In this document: positions 1-8,667 of the stretch, in pieces
Numbering within the stretch: position 1 is the stretch's first letter
How the letters are laid out: each line of letters opens with the position of its first letter
Assembly: GCA_002340405.1 (NCBI GenBank)
Contig: DDLZ01000147.1
Span: forward strand, 1 to 12,754
DNA length: 12,754 bases
Source: Bacteroidales bacterium UBA2559
GTDB taxonomy: Bacteria; Bacteroidota; Bacteroidia; Bacteroidales; Bacteroidaceae
Reading direction: 5' to 3'
The notes under the pieces: model-generated
Databases searched by the model: none
Seen by the model: only the letters and a program-made list of their open reading frames with translations
Told to the model about the DNA's origin: nothing
Program-made: the position numbers and the translations under genes

Positions 1-1743
1 CGACACCCCGGCAGCCTGTTTAGGACAGAGTCCGACAGCCTGTTTTATACAGTGGCGGCAAAACATTAAACTACCCGTCTCGGGCTGAGTTTTTTCAAAG
101 GCATCATCAATCCGGCTAACTCCATGGTCTCTGTAAAACTGTCGGGCCCGGGTGTTCATCACATTGCCCAGATATGTCAAATGATCTACGGGGTATTTAA
201 AAGGCGTTGTACGCACTGTTCCGGCCGCCGGCCTCTTAAACTGCTCTATACGCGTCTCTTCCAACTTTTGCGAGGCTGTGCGACGCAAATCCGACAGCAA
301 TGATGACGGAATAAACCGCTCCCCTTCAATTCTGATCTCTATATCAGCGACTTCGAAGCAGGTATTGCCCATCTTTGAGAGCTGTGCCTTTATGTTGCTC
401 TCCTGAGGCGTACGGGCAGTCTCCTTTTGCCACTGCATTGGTGTTGTAACGTTGAAACCGTCTTCATCGGTAAGGCTCAATCGGTAACCTGCAGGAGTCT
501 CCTCAAACAGTATATTCACCCTTATTTTTCTTACAGCCGACTCCTTAGATAACATTTTGTTGAATTCATGGTCAAAATTACGGTACACCACGGCTCCGGG
601 ATCGATAACAGGCATATCACCCTCCTCCAGGAAAAGAAATATCCTGCCACCGGCCACACGGTTCACGCGATATCCCTCAAGCTCGCCTTCGCGATTGATG
701 AAACAGAGCCCATCGCCATTGTTGAATGCTTTTGAACCGGCCACGGTAAGCCATCCACGGCCAACCTCCTTAACGGTTCCCATCTTCTCACCGATGGATT
801 TCGGGGTATCAAAGGAATATATGTCGTCAGTGCGGCCATGGAGCAAATAGTCCGTAAAACCGCGATTGAAGCTTTTATGCACGTCGGGCGTAAACATAGG
901 TACGCTCCTGCCCGATGATGTCCTTTGTAAATCATTTCTACGTTCAAGAATTCGCTCCAGAGCCTGATTATAGGCGGCAGTAACGTTTTTAACATACTGC
1001 ACCTCCTTTAGCCTTCCCTCAATCTTGAATGAGCAGACGCCCGCATCAATCAGCTCCTCAAGGCTCTCCATGCGGTTCATATCCTTAAGAGAGAGAAGAT
1101 GTTTCCCTTTTATCAGTGTGTTTCCCTCGGCATCATTCAGATCAAACTTAAGACGGCAGAATTGGGCGCATTCGCCGCGATTGGCGCTGCGGCCGAAGCA
1201 GTACTCCGATGCGTAACACTGTCCACTGTAACTGACGCACAGGGCACCGTGAACGAAACATTCTAGTTCCACAGCGGGACATGCCTCATGTATCTCGCGT
1301 ATTTCAGAAAGTGAGAACTCGCGTGCCAGAACGACACGGGTAAAGCCGGAGTCTGCCAAAAAACGGACCTTCTCAACGCTGCGCACATCACACTGCGTGC
1401 TGGCATGAAGCGCAATGGGCGGCAGTTTCATACGCAATATCGCCATATCCTGGACGAGTAAAGCATCGACACCGGCATCGTAAAGCTGCCAAATAAGCTT
1501 TTCTACATCGGCCAACTCACTCTCCTTGATTATGGTATTGACAGTGGCATAGACCTTTGTTCCATAAAGATGGGCCTGAACGGCCAGCTCCGCAATATCG
1601 GCCAGACTGTTACCGGCGGCCTGACGGGCACCAAACCTGTCGGCGCCTATGTAAACAGCATCGGCACCATGTTTAACGGCCTCTATCCCACACTCCAGGT
1701 TCTTAGCCGGTGAAAGCAACTCTACTCTTCTGACCTTTTCCAT
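1..1743 (-). CDS. rlhA: RlhA-like U32 family protein, probable 23S rRNA C2501 hydroxylase (C-terminus cut by window edge)
   Basis: The reading frame is open from an ATG at 1743 to the left edge (581 codons, no stop), so the C-terminus is missing. The start lies 3 nt after the stop of the upstream M13 gene. The protein opens VRRVELLSPAKNLECGIEAV, a classic U32 N-terminus. It carries the U32 signature at residues 162-197: HGALCVSYSGQC, then RSANRGECAQFCR. FKIEGRLKEVQYVKN follows at about 239-253. A DUF3656-like region lies at roughly 380-500. Near the edge are CRHC (562-565) and CPKQ (573-576), a C-terminal Cys cluster I recall from E. coli RlhA (YdcP, about 650 residues). By that comparison about 60 residues lie outside the window. 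RlhA is known to be needed for hydroxylation of C2501 in 23S rRNA. Cys169, 176 and 192 (or 196), perhaps with Cys237, resemble the Fe-S ligands of UbiU/UbiV relatives. The family is secure. Orthology to RlhA rather than another U32 member is likely but inferred. Confidence 0.85.
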   Translation of the reverse strand, partial: MEKVRRVELLSPAKNLECGIEAVKHGADAVYIGADRFGARQAAGNSLADIAELAVQAHLYGTKVYATVNTIIKESELADVEKLIWQLYDAGVDALLVQDMAILRMKLPPIALHASTQCDVRSVEKVRFLADSGFTRVVLAREFSLSEIREIHEACPAVELECFVHGALCVSYSGQCYASEYCFGRSANRGECAQFCRLKFDLNDAEGNTLIKGKHLLSLKDMNRMESLEELIDAGVCSFKIEGRLKEVQYVKNVTAAYNQALERILERRNDLQRTSSGRSVPMFTPDVHKSFNRGFTDYLLHGRTDDIYSFDTPKSIGEKMGTVKEVGRGWLTVAGSKAFNNGDGLCFINREGELEGYRVNRVAGGRIFLFLEEGDMPVIDPGAVVYRNFDHEFNKMLSKESAVRKIRVNILFEETPAGYRLSLTDEDGFNVTTPMQWQKETARTPQESNIKAQLSKMGNTCFEVADIEIRIEGERFIPSSLLSDLRRTASQKLEETRIEQFKRPAAGTVRTTPFKYPVDHLTYLGNVMNTRARQFYRDHGVSRIDDAFEKTQPETGSLMFCRHCIKQAVGLCPKQAAGVS

Positions 1744-1746
1744 TAT

Positions 1747-3735
1747 TTACCAAATACGCACTCTCTCTTCGGGTGCAATATACATAGAATGTTCTTCCGT
1801 TATACCGAATGCCTCATACCATTCATCTATATGAGACAGTACACCGTTCACGCGCAGACGGCTGGGCGAATGCTCATCGCTCTTGACCATCTGCAACACC
1901 ATCTCGTCACAACAGTTCTCGGCCCACGTAAAAGCGTATGCGATAAAGAAACGTTGCAAAGGGGTGAAACCCTGTTTAATCTCTACGGAATTCTCTTTCA
2001 TCACATCCCGAAATGCCTCCAGAGCCACAGTCAATCCGCCGTGGTCGGCTATATTCTCACCCAGAGTCAGCTTGCCGTTGGCCTTTATATCGGGCAGGAC
2101 CTCAATGCCGTTGAACCACTCCTCAAGCACCTTTATACGTCGGTTGAAACGGCGTGTATCCGGCCTGCTCCACCAGTTGCCCAAATTGCCGTTTTTGTCG
2201 AACTGACGGCCTTCGTCATCAAACCCGTGTATCATCTCATGTCCCATTATAGTTCCGATGGCTCCATAATTGAAGGCGTCATCGGCATTCATATCAAAAA
2301 ACGGATACTGCAGTATGCCCGCAGGAAAACATATTTCGTTGATGGATATGTCATAATAGGCGTTTATATCCTGTGGATTCATATACCATTCCGAAGGATC
2401 AACCGGTTTTTTGAATTTGCGTTCAACCGTGTCATTCCAAAAAAAACGATTTATCGAAGCATTGTTTTCAACCAAAGATTTGGAGCTGTCAATCTCCATT
2501 TTGGAGTAGTCGCGCCACCTGTCAGGATAGCCTATCTTGAATTTGAAAGCCTCCAGTTTTTCAAGGGCAAGAGCTTTACTCTTGTCACTCATCCAGTCCT
2601 GAACCTCTATGCGGCGTGCAAGCGCCCGTTTCAAGCTGCTGAACATAACTATTATACGCTCCTTTGCCTCAGATGAAAAATATCTCTCTGCATAGAGCCG
2701 CCCCAGAGCATCGCCAAGAGTACCGTTTACCGTCGATATGGCGCGTTTCCACATAGGTTTTTGACTCTTCTGTCCGCTCAATATGCGGCCGTAGAAATCA
2801 AAATCAGCCTCATCGGCCTCTTTTCCCAAATATGTCCCGTTGGAGTCAATCAACTGCCACTCCATAAGTATCTTCTGATCTTCTATTGGCTCCTCATTCA
2901 GCAGTTTTATTGCCTCGGCAATTGCTTCGGGCTGAGCAACATCGACAAAATCAACCTCATAAAGACCTAGTTTACCAAAGAAACAGTCCCAATTTATACC
3001 GGGCAAATGTTCATAAAGCTGCTCTATGGACATCCTGTGATAATTAGCGGCAGGATTACGTAATCGGGTGTTGCTCCTCGAAGCTTTTGCAAGCCTTTTT
3101 TCAAGGCGCCATATTGTCCTCATCCTGGAGTTCGCCTCTTTTCGGTTATAGCCGGCAATCATAAGCATACGCACAATATGTCTCTTGAAAGCCCTCCTAA
3201 TGGTTGCTGTCTGCCTGTCACGGTCCGTATAATACTCTTTGTCACCCAGAGTCAAACCTCCCTGGCTCATTCCAACTATGTTTGACTTGCTCTCTTTAAG
3301 GTCAGGACCTATGCTTACGTCAAAATAGCCGGTCACACCATACGGGTCAAGCTCAACCATAGCATCCAACAGCTTTTCCCTGTCATCTATGGCAGCTATG
3401 CGTTCCATATAGGGTTTGAGAGGAATCATTCCCTCTGCATCACGACGCTCCGTATCCATAACCATAGCATAGAGGTCGGCAATACGGGCGGCATCACTGC
3501 CCGGAGCGTTATCCTGAGTAATGATGTCGTCAATGATCTCCTTCAGTCGGCAACGGTTTTGCTCGGCAAGCTCATCGAATGTTCCGTAGCAGGAAAAGTC
3601 ATCAGGCAGAGGATTGGCTTCAAGCCAACCCCCGCAGGCAAAACGGTAGAAATCCTCTCCGGGAGAGACGTTCCTGTCCAGATTATCCTCTTTTATGCCT
3701 ATGCCTGATCCGGAATCCATATCAGGGATTACCAA
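1747..3735 (-). CDS. M13 (neprilysin/PepO-type) zinc metallopeptidase, second tandem copy, no signal peptide
   Basis: A 662-residue M13 endopeptidase if started at the TTG at 3735, or 657 residues from the ATG at 3720. I prefer the ATG: the TTG sits inside the last codons of the preceding gene, and the sequence aligns with the sister protein only from about residue 11 (GIGIKEDNLD against GMGIRLENLD). The zinc site is intact: HEMIH at 499-503 and GENIADHGG with the third ligand Glu560 (TTG numbering). Also present are NAYY, SDEHS with His622, RVNG, and the family C-terminus ending RVRIW. Unlike the upstream copy it has no lipoprotein or Sec signal, so as annotated it would stay in the cytoplasm. 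It has cysteines absent from the sister at those positions: Cys34 (ACGGW), Cys49, and Cys608-Cys609 close to the active site. It is clearly a tandem duplicate. Its substrate is unknown. Confidence 0.93.
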   Translation of the reverse strand: MVIPDMDSGSGIGIKEDNLDRNVSPGEDFYRFACGGWLEANPLPDDFSCYGTFDELAEQNRCRLKEIIDDIITQDNAPGSDAARIADLYAMVMDTERRDAEGMIPLKPYMERIAAIDDREKLLDAMVELDPYGVTGYFDVSIGPDLKESKSNIVGMSQGGLTLGDKEYYTDRDRQTATIRRAFKRHIVRMLMIAGYNRKEANSRMRTIWRLEKRLAKASRSNTRLRNPAANYHRMSIEQLYEHLPGINWDCFFGKLGLYEVDFVDVAQPEAIAEAIKLLNEEPIEDQKILMEWQLIDSNGTYLGKEADEADFDFYGRILSGQKSQKPMWKRAISTVNGTLGDALGRLYAERYFSSEAKERIIVMFSSLKRALARRIEVQDWMSDKSKALALEKLEAFKFKIGYPDRWRDYSKMEIDSSKSLVENNASINRFFWNDTVERKFKKPVDPSEWYMNPQDINAYYDISINEICFPAGILQYPFFDMNADDAFNYGAIGTIMGHEMIHGFDDEGRQFDKNGNLGNWWSRPDTRRFNRRIKVLEEWFNGIEVLPDIKANGKLTLGENIADHGGLTVALEAFRDVMKENSVEIKQGFTPLQRFFIAYAFTWAENCCDEMVLQMVKSDEHSPSRLRVNGVLSHIDEWYEAFGITEEHSMYIAPEERVRIW

Positions 3736-5762
3736 ATAGTAGCTCTCTTCTCCTTTGGAATATAGAGAGCGTCCTCCTCGGTTATACCAAATGCTTCATA
3801 CCAGGCGTCAATATGCGGCAAGGTGCCGTTTACACGCCAGCGACTCAAAGAATGGGGATCGCTTTTGGTGCGGTTGCGGATCTCCTCGTCGCGGATGTTT
3901 CCGGCCCACACTCCGGCATAAGCCATAAAGAAACGCTGCTCGGGAGTGAAACCGTTAACAGTCTCTAGCGGAGCATCCTTAGTAGCATTCTTGAACGCCT
4001 GATAAGCCACCATAAGACCGCCGTGGTCGGCAATATTCTCGCCCAGAGTGAGTTGGCCATTGGCATTAAGATCGGGCAACACCTTTATAGTGTCAAAGTG
4101 ATCTACTAAAACCTGTACATGCTCCTTGAATTTATCGGCATCGCCGGCAGCCCACCAGTCGTTTAAGTTACCCTCTTTGTCAAACTGACGGCCCTGATCG
4201 TCGAATCCGTGAGTCATCTCATGACCTATAACCACTCCTATTGCTCCGTAGTTGAAGGCATCATCGGCACTCATATCAAAGAAGGGATACTGTAATATTC
4301 CGGCAGGAAAACAGATCTCGTTTGTAGTGGGATTGTAATAGGCGTTGACCGTCTGCGGAGTCATATACCATTCGGTATTGTCAACCGGCTTCTTGTACTT
4401 GCGCTCCAGTATGTCGTTCCAATAGAAAAGACTGATTTCAATACTGTTTTCAAAAAGAGTCTTGCCGGGATCTATGGTCAATTTAGAATAATCCTTCCAC
4501 TTGTCGGGATAACCTATCTTCACATAAAAGGCATCCAACTTTTCATGAGCACGCGCCTTAGTGACGTCACTCATCCAATCCTGCTCGTCAATACGCTCCC
4601 CCAGAGCAACCTTAAGGTTGTTGACAAGTGTGAGCATGCGCTCCTTGGCTTCACTCGGGAAATATTTTTCAACATAGAGTTGTCCGATGGCTTCGCCCAG
4701 TGTACCGCTTACTGTCGATGTGGCGCGTTTCCACCAGGGTTGCTGTTCCTGACGGCCGCTCAGCACCTTGCCGTAAAAATCGAAATTGGCCTGATCCAAC
4801 TCCATGGTCAGTATTGAAGCCGAATTGTCAATCAGGCTCCACTCCATATAAGACTTCTGAGCCTCGACAGGGACCTGAGCCAGAATAGCCTCAACCTCAT
4901 GGATAGGCTCGGGCTGACCGACATCAACCATATCGCAGTCGCCCATGCCCAGTCTGTCGAACATCATCTGCCAGTCAATGCCCTTGTAGTCTTTCTTAAG
5001 CTGCTCAAACGTCATCTTGTGATAGTTTGCAACAGGATCACGCCGCTGGACTGCACTGTAGGATTTTTCGGCAATACGGGTCTCAATCATCATCACATCC
5101 TCCATCTTCCTCTGAGCTGTCGTCTCATCAAATCCGCAAAGAGTGAACATACGTACTATATGTTTCTTGAAAGCTTCACGGATGGCAACAGTAGCCTCAT
5201 CGGTATCCAAATAATATTCCCTTTCACCAAGCGACAAACCGCCCTGCCCGATGCTTACCAGATTGTTCTTGCTGTCCATCATATCAGCTCCTATCCCCAA
5301 ATTGAAATATCCGCCTGCCAAACCGTGCAGATCGAGCTCTACCATCAATGGAAATATCTCCTTGCACTCCCTGACAGCCTCAATCTTATCAATCCAGGGT
5401 TTAAGAGGAGCCAACCCCTCATTGTCACGGCGTGCCGTATCAAGCACCAGTTTATAGAGATCGGCTATCTTCTGTGCATTAGTGCCAAACTCATTGTCCG
5501 AGGCCACTATGTTGTCAATAAGATCCTTGAGCTGCTTACGATTCTCTTCGGCCAGCTGATCAAAACTGCCAAAACGCGCATACTCGTCAGTTAGCGGATG
5601 AGCCGCATTCCAACCTCCGGTAGCATACTGAAAAAAATCATCACCGGGCGCTACTGTAGTATCAAGATTTTCAAGTCTGATACCCATACCCTGCTTAGAA
5701 TTGTTACATGAAATAATAGCCATTCCTGTAAATACGATTGTTATTAATGTTAGTTTTTTCAT
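3729..5762 (-). CDS. pepO: M13 family zinc metallopeptidase, lipoprotein (PepO/endothelin-converting-enzyme-like)
   Basis: A 677-residue M13 endopeptidase that should cleave peptides in the periplasm or on the outer membrane. The N-terminus is a lipoprotein signal: two lysines, a hydrophobic stretch, and IISC with the lipidated Cys19. The N-terminal M13 domain starts with APGDDFFQYATGGW. The catalytic domain carries NAYY (473-476), HEMTHGFDD with zinc ligands His514 and His518 and catalytic Glu515, and GENIADHGG with third ligand Glu575 and Asp579. SDPHS (His637) and RVNG (Arg643) follow, and the C-terminus is the family-typical ATIW. Length matches the usual 670-680. The ATG at 5762 is 11 nt after the ABC-F stop, so it is probably cotranscribed with that gene. 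The stop overlaps the possible TTG start of the second M13 gene. Family assignment is firm; the symbol is a family label, and the natural substrate is not shown. Confidence 0.95.
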   Translation of the reverse strand: MKKLTLITIVFTGMAIISCNNSKQGMGIRLENLDTTVAPGDDFFQYATGGWNAAHPLTDEYARFGSFDQLAEENRKQLKDLIDNIVASDNEFGTNAQKIADLYKLVLDTARRDNEGLAPLKPWIDKIEAVRECKEIFPLMVELDLHGLAGGYFNLGIGADMMDSKNNLVSIGQGGLSLGEREYYLDTDEATVAIREAFKKHIVRMFTLCGFDETTAQRKMEDVMMIETRIAEKSYSAVQRRDPVANYHKMTFEQLKKDYKGIDWQMMFDRLGMGDCDMVDVGQPEPIHEVEAILAQVPVEAQKSYMEWSLIDNSASILTMELDQANFDFYGKVLSGRQEQQPWWKRATSTVSGTLGEAIGQLYVEKYFPSEAKERMLTLVNNLKVALGERIDEQDWMSDVTKARAHEKLDAFYVKIGYPDKWKDYSKLTIDPGKTLFENSIEISLFYWNDILERKYKKPVDNTEWYMTPQTVNAYYNPTTNEICFPAGILQYPFFDMSADDAFNYGAIGVVIGHEMTHGFDDQGRQFDKEGNLNDWWAAGDADKFKEHVQVLVDHFDTIKVLPDLNANGQLTLGENIADHGGLMVAYQAFKNATKDAPLETVNGFTPEQRFFMAYAGVWAGNIRDEEIRNRTKSDPHSLSRWRVNGTLPHIDAWYEAFGITEEDALYIPKEKRATIW

Positions 5763-5773
5763 AACTTAAAATA

Positions 5774-7708
5774 TTAGTTACATGTTTTTTCTTCCTCAAT
5801 CATAGCCTCTGCCCAAGAAAGTTCCGCCCGTTCAAGATCGTTTTTGAGTTTTCCGTACATCTCAAACATAGCCGGATCCTCCGCTCCCGTGGGCGTGGCC
5901 AACAAAATCTCCATTTCTTTTATCTCATTCGATATACGCTCCACCTCTCTCTCGCACTCCTCGATCCTCTTCTGAATGCGACGTCTGCGACGTTCAAACT
6001 CCTTCATGGCATCATATTCCTCCTTTCCTGCCGAAGTTTTCTCCTGAACCGATGTTTGTTCTGTCTGAGTGCCGTTCATCCGACCTATATCCGCCAGATT
6101 GCGGATATTCTTTTTACGTAGAAAATCATATATTCCTCCCAAATGTTCTCTGACTCTGCCACCGGCAAACTCGTAAACCTTAGTAACCAACCCATCCAGG
6201 AATTCACGGTCGTGGCTGACCACAATTACCGTTCCGTCAAAAGCCTGTATGGCCTCCTTGAGGACATCTTTCGATGCCATATCCAGATGGTTAGTAGGCT
6301 CATCCAGAATGAGCAGATTGTTTGGAGTAAGCAGCAAACGTATCATTGCAAGACGCGACCGTTCACCTCCCGATAGCACCTTAACCTTTTTATCCCCCGC
6401 CTCACCGCCAAACATGAAAGCGCCCAAAATATCGTTTATCCTGGTACGTATCGGGCCTGTCGCAACATTGTCGATAGTACTATAGACCGTGATCTCCTCG
6501 TCGAGAAGCTGAGCCTGGTTTTGCGCATAATAACCTATCTGCACGTTGTGTCCTATTGTCAGGCTCCCGTCAAACGGGATCTCTCCCATAATACATTTTA
6601 CCAGAGTTGACTTACCTTCGCCGTTCCGACCCACAAAAGCCACTTTCTCTCCACGTTTTATGGTCATATCCACACCGCTGAAGACAAGATGGTCGCCATA
6701 CTTTTTAGCCACCTCTTCACAGATTACCGGATAGCTGCCGCTCCTTATGGACGGTGGAAACTTAAGATGCATGGTCTTGTTATCCACATCGTCAATCTCA
6801 ATAGGTACAATCTTCTCGAGTGCCCTTATACGGCTCTGAACCTGCACAGCCTTGGTGGCTTTATAGCGAAAACGTTCTATAAACTCTTTTGTATCGGCAA
6901 TCTCCTTCTGCTGGTTAGCATACGCTCTGAGTTGCTGTTCACGACGTTCCTTACGAAGTTCAACAAACTCATTGTACTTGACCTTGTAGTCATATATCAC
7001 TCCGCATGATATCTCTATAGTGCGGGTAGTCACATTGTTTATGAAAGCACGGTCGTGACTTACCAGGATCACCGCATTGGACTGTCTGGACAAAAAATCT
7101 TCAAGCCACTGTATGCTCTCGATATCCAGATGATTGGTAGGCTCGTCAAGCAACAGTACGTCTGGATTGCGTAACAACAGTTTGGCAAGCTCTATTCGCA
7201 TACGCCAGCCGCCGCTGAATTCGGAGGTAGGACGATCAAAATCCTCTCTGTTGAATCCCAAACCCGTCAGGGTGCGTTCCAGCTCTGCCTGGTAATTGCC
7301 GCCGCCCATCATCTGATAGCGTTCACTCTCATGCGTGAATCTCTCTATCAGCTCATGGTACTCACGGCTTTCATAGTCTTTACGTTCAATCAGACTTAAA
7401 TTGAGTCTCTCTAAATTCTCCTGAATTTTCCGGATGTCCTCAAAGGCTTTCTCGGCCTCCTCTCTAACGGTGCCGGTATCAGTCGGTCTCATAACCTGTG
7501 GCAAGTAGCCTATGGTCATCTCCCTGGGAATGGAGACCGTACCATCGGTAGGTTGTTGCAACCCTGCTATTATTTTCAGCAGGGTAGATTTTCCGGCACC
7601 ATTCTTGCCGACAAGTGCAATACGCTCTTTGTCGCCTACTGCAAAACTGATATCACGGAACAGCAGATGTGCTCCGAACTCGACCTTTAGATTCTCGACT
7701 GAAAACAC
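5774..7708 (-). CDS. ABC-F family ATPase (ribosome-associated translation factor type)
   Basis: A 644-residue soluble protein with two ABC ATPase domains and no membrane segment, the ABC-F layout. Domain 1: Walker A GKNGAGKST (34-42), signature SGGWRMR from 165, Walker B LLLLDEPTNHLD ending at 195. A charged helical linker at about 196-320 (the ABC-F interdomain arm) includes FIERFRYKATKAVQVQSR. Domain 2: Walker A GRNGEGKS (360-367), signature SGGERSR from 446, Walker B LLILDEPTNHLD. A Glu/Arg-rich C-terminal coiled coil covers about 555-640. Known ABC-F proteins bind the ribosomal E site and act on the peptidyl-transferase centre. Some give antibiotic resistance, but nothing here points to that. 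It starts at a GTG (7708), 4 nt after the stop of the nucleotidyltransferase gene; MFSVENLKVEFG fits the usual ABC-F N-terminus. The exact subfamily (Uup, EttA or another) is unclear. Confidence 0.95.
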   Translation of the reverse strand: MFSVENLKVEFGAHLLFRDISFAVGDKERIALVGKNGAGKSTLLKIIAGLQQPTDGTVSIPREMTIGYLPQVMRPTDTGTVREEAEKAFEDIRKIQENLERLNLSLIERKDYESREYHELIERFTHESERYQMMGGGNYQAELERTLTGLGFNREDFDRPTSEFSGGWRMRIELAKLLLRNPDVLLLDEPTNHLDIESIQWLEDFLSRQSNAVILVSHDRAFINNVTTRTIEISCGVIYDYKVKYNEFVELRKERREQQLRAYANQQKEIADTKEFIERFRYKATKAVQVQSRIRALEKIVPIEIDDVDNKTMHLKFPPSIRSGSYPVICEEVAKKYGDHLVFSGVDMTIKRGEKVAFVGRNGEGKSTLVKCIMGEIPFDGSLTIGHNVQIGYYAQNQAQLLDEEITVYSTIDNVATGPIRTRINDILGAFMFGGEAGDKKVKVLSGGERSRLAMIRLLLTPNNLLILDEPTNHLDMASKDVLKEAIQAFDGTVIVVSHDREFLDGLVTKVYEFAGGRVREHLGGIYDFLRKKNIRNLADIGRMNGTQTEQTSVQEKTSAGKEEYDAMKEFERRRRRIQKRIEECEREVERISNEIKEMEILLATPTGAEDPAMFEMYGKLKNDLERAELSWAEAMIEEEKTCN

Positions 7709-7712
7709 TTTT

Positions 7713-8618
7713 TTATGCGAACAGCTTTGAAGGATATACGTTATCCTTTACCAGTTCGGCTATCTTCTGCACAACACCCTGACGGTCCTCGGCATAAGTC
7801 ACACCAAACCACTTGGAGGTAGTATCAAGCACCTTGACTGTGGCAATATTATTATTTATCAGCTCATTCACCATAAGTGGAATGAAAAACTCTGATTTGG
7901 GAGTGTCTATATTGGTCTTAAGCCATTTCTTAAAGAAGTCCTCCGAATAATTCATATAATCCGGAGTGAATCCCCACACATTCATCGAGACCGGGGTATT
8001 GTCATCAATGACAACCCACTTATCTCCGTCCTTATAGCATATACCGTTTTCACGGCGAATTATCTCCGTACGCTCTACGACCGTTGTCAATTCTCTCCTG
8101 TCGTTCACCTCACATACACCGCGTGAGACCTTGCCGTTCTCACTTAGAGTATTGGCAACACGGAATCCGACCATTGAATAGAGATTCTTTGAACCCTCAG
8201 GCAGAGAGCTAAGGAAGCTGCCCATCACGGCAAAACAGTCACGACCGTAAAAATCATCGGCATTTATCACACAGAAAGGCTCATTTATTACCTCTTTGGC
8301 CATCAATACGGCATGATTCGTACCCCAGGGCTTGATCCTCTCCTCCGGACATTTGAAACCCTCGGGCAGATCATTTATACTCTGAAAAACAACCTCAGTC
8401 GGAATATGACCTTCATATTTCTTTAACACCTGACAACGGAAATCATCCTCAAAATCCTTGCGGATTATAAATACCACCTTACCGAATCCCGCTCTGATAG
8501 AATCGAATACTGAATAGTCCATGATAGTCTCGCCGCCGGGACCCAGAGCATCAAGCTGCTTGAGACCACCGTAACGACTGCCCATGCCGGCAGCCAAAAT
8601 AACAAGTGTAGGCTTCAT
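7713..8618 (-). CDS. Nucleotidyltransferase of the sugar-1-phosphate (NDP-sugar pyrophosphorylase) family
   Basis: A 301-residue Rossmann-type nucleotidyltransferase (NTP_transferase family). Such enzymes couple a nucleoside triphosphate to a sugar phosphate, releasing pyrophosphate. The N-terminus holds the signature LAAGMGSRYGGLKQ (8-21), the nucleotide-binding G-x-G-x-R loop with a downstream Lys. The metal-binding motif INADDFYG lies at 118-125, and a PWGTNHAV segment precedes it. The sugar and nucleotide cannot be read from the sequence. There is no hexapeptide acyltransferase repeat, so it is not GlmU-like. The ATG at 8618 lies about 18 nt below the predicted start point of the minus-strand promoter at 8643-8673, making this the first gene of the five-gene run. 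The ABC-F gene follows after 4 nt. Family is firm, substrate unknown. Confidence 0.9.
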   Translation of the reverse strand: MKPTLVILAAGMGSRYGGLKQLDALGPGGETIMDYSVFDSIRAGFGKVVFIIRKDFEDDFRCQVLKKYEGHIPTEVVFQSINDLPEGFKCPEERIKPWGTNHAVLMAKEVINEPFCVINADDFYGRDCFAVMGSFLSSLPEGSKNLYSMVGFRVANTLSENGKVSRGVCEVNDRRELTTVVERTEIIRRENGICYKDGDKWVVIDDNTPVSMNVWGFTPDYMNYSEDFFKKWLKTNIDTPKSEFFIPLMVNELINNNIATVKVLDTTSKWFGVTYAEDRQGVVQKIAELVKDNVYPSKLFA

Positions 8619-8636
8619 TCTGTTAATTTATTTATG

Positions 8637-8667
8637 TTGTTGCAAAGTTACATTTTTACTACCTTTG
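8637..8667 (+). promoter_or_regulatory. Bacteroides-type promoter for the cyclophilin lipoprotein gene
   Basis: TTG (8637-8639), 20 nt, then TACCTTTG (8660-8667), which fits the Bacteroidota -33 and -7 elements (TTG and TAnnTTTG). Transcription would start around 8672-8675, leaving under 10 nt before the ATG at 8681, or about 15-18 nt before the second in-frame ATG at 8690. It overlaps the opposing promoter by 25 bp. Confidence 0.7.

Noticed and set aside
11..46. Direct repeat CAGCCTGTTT at 12-21 and 36-45
   Set aside because: It encodes the paired KQA residues of the RlhA-type C-terminal motif (CIKQAVGLCPKQAAG), so it is explained by the protein.
557..1216. Short open frames on both strands in the first 1.2 kb
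   Set aside because: All are overlapped by the RlhA-like U32 frame, whose signature motifs run continuously through this region on the minus strand.
1789..2676. A 295-codon open frame on the plus strand antisense to the second M13 gene, with shorter ones at 4899-5594 and elsewhere
   Set aside because: They lie wholly inside strongly conserved M13 coding sequence, have no recognisable domain, promoter or sensible composition, and arise from codon bias on the opposite strand.
5774..7708. ABC-F gene as an antibiotic-resistance determinant
   Set aside because: The protein has the housekeeping-like layout with a C-terminal coiled coil and lies in a chromosomal operon; nothing in the sequence indicates a resistance subtype.
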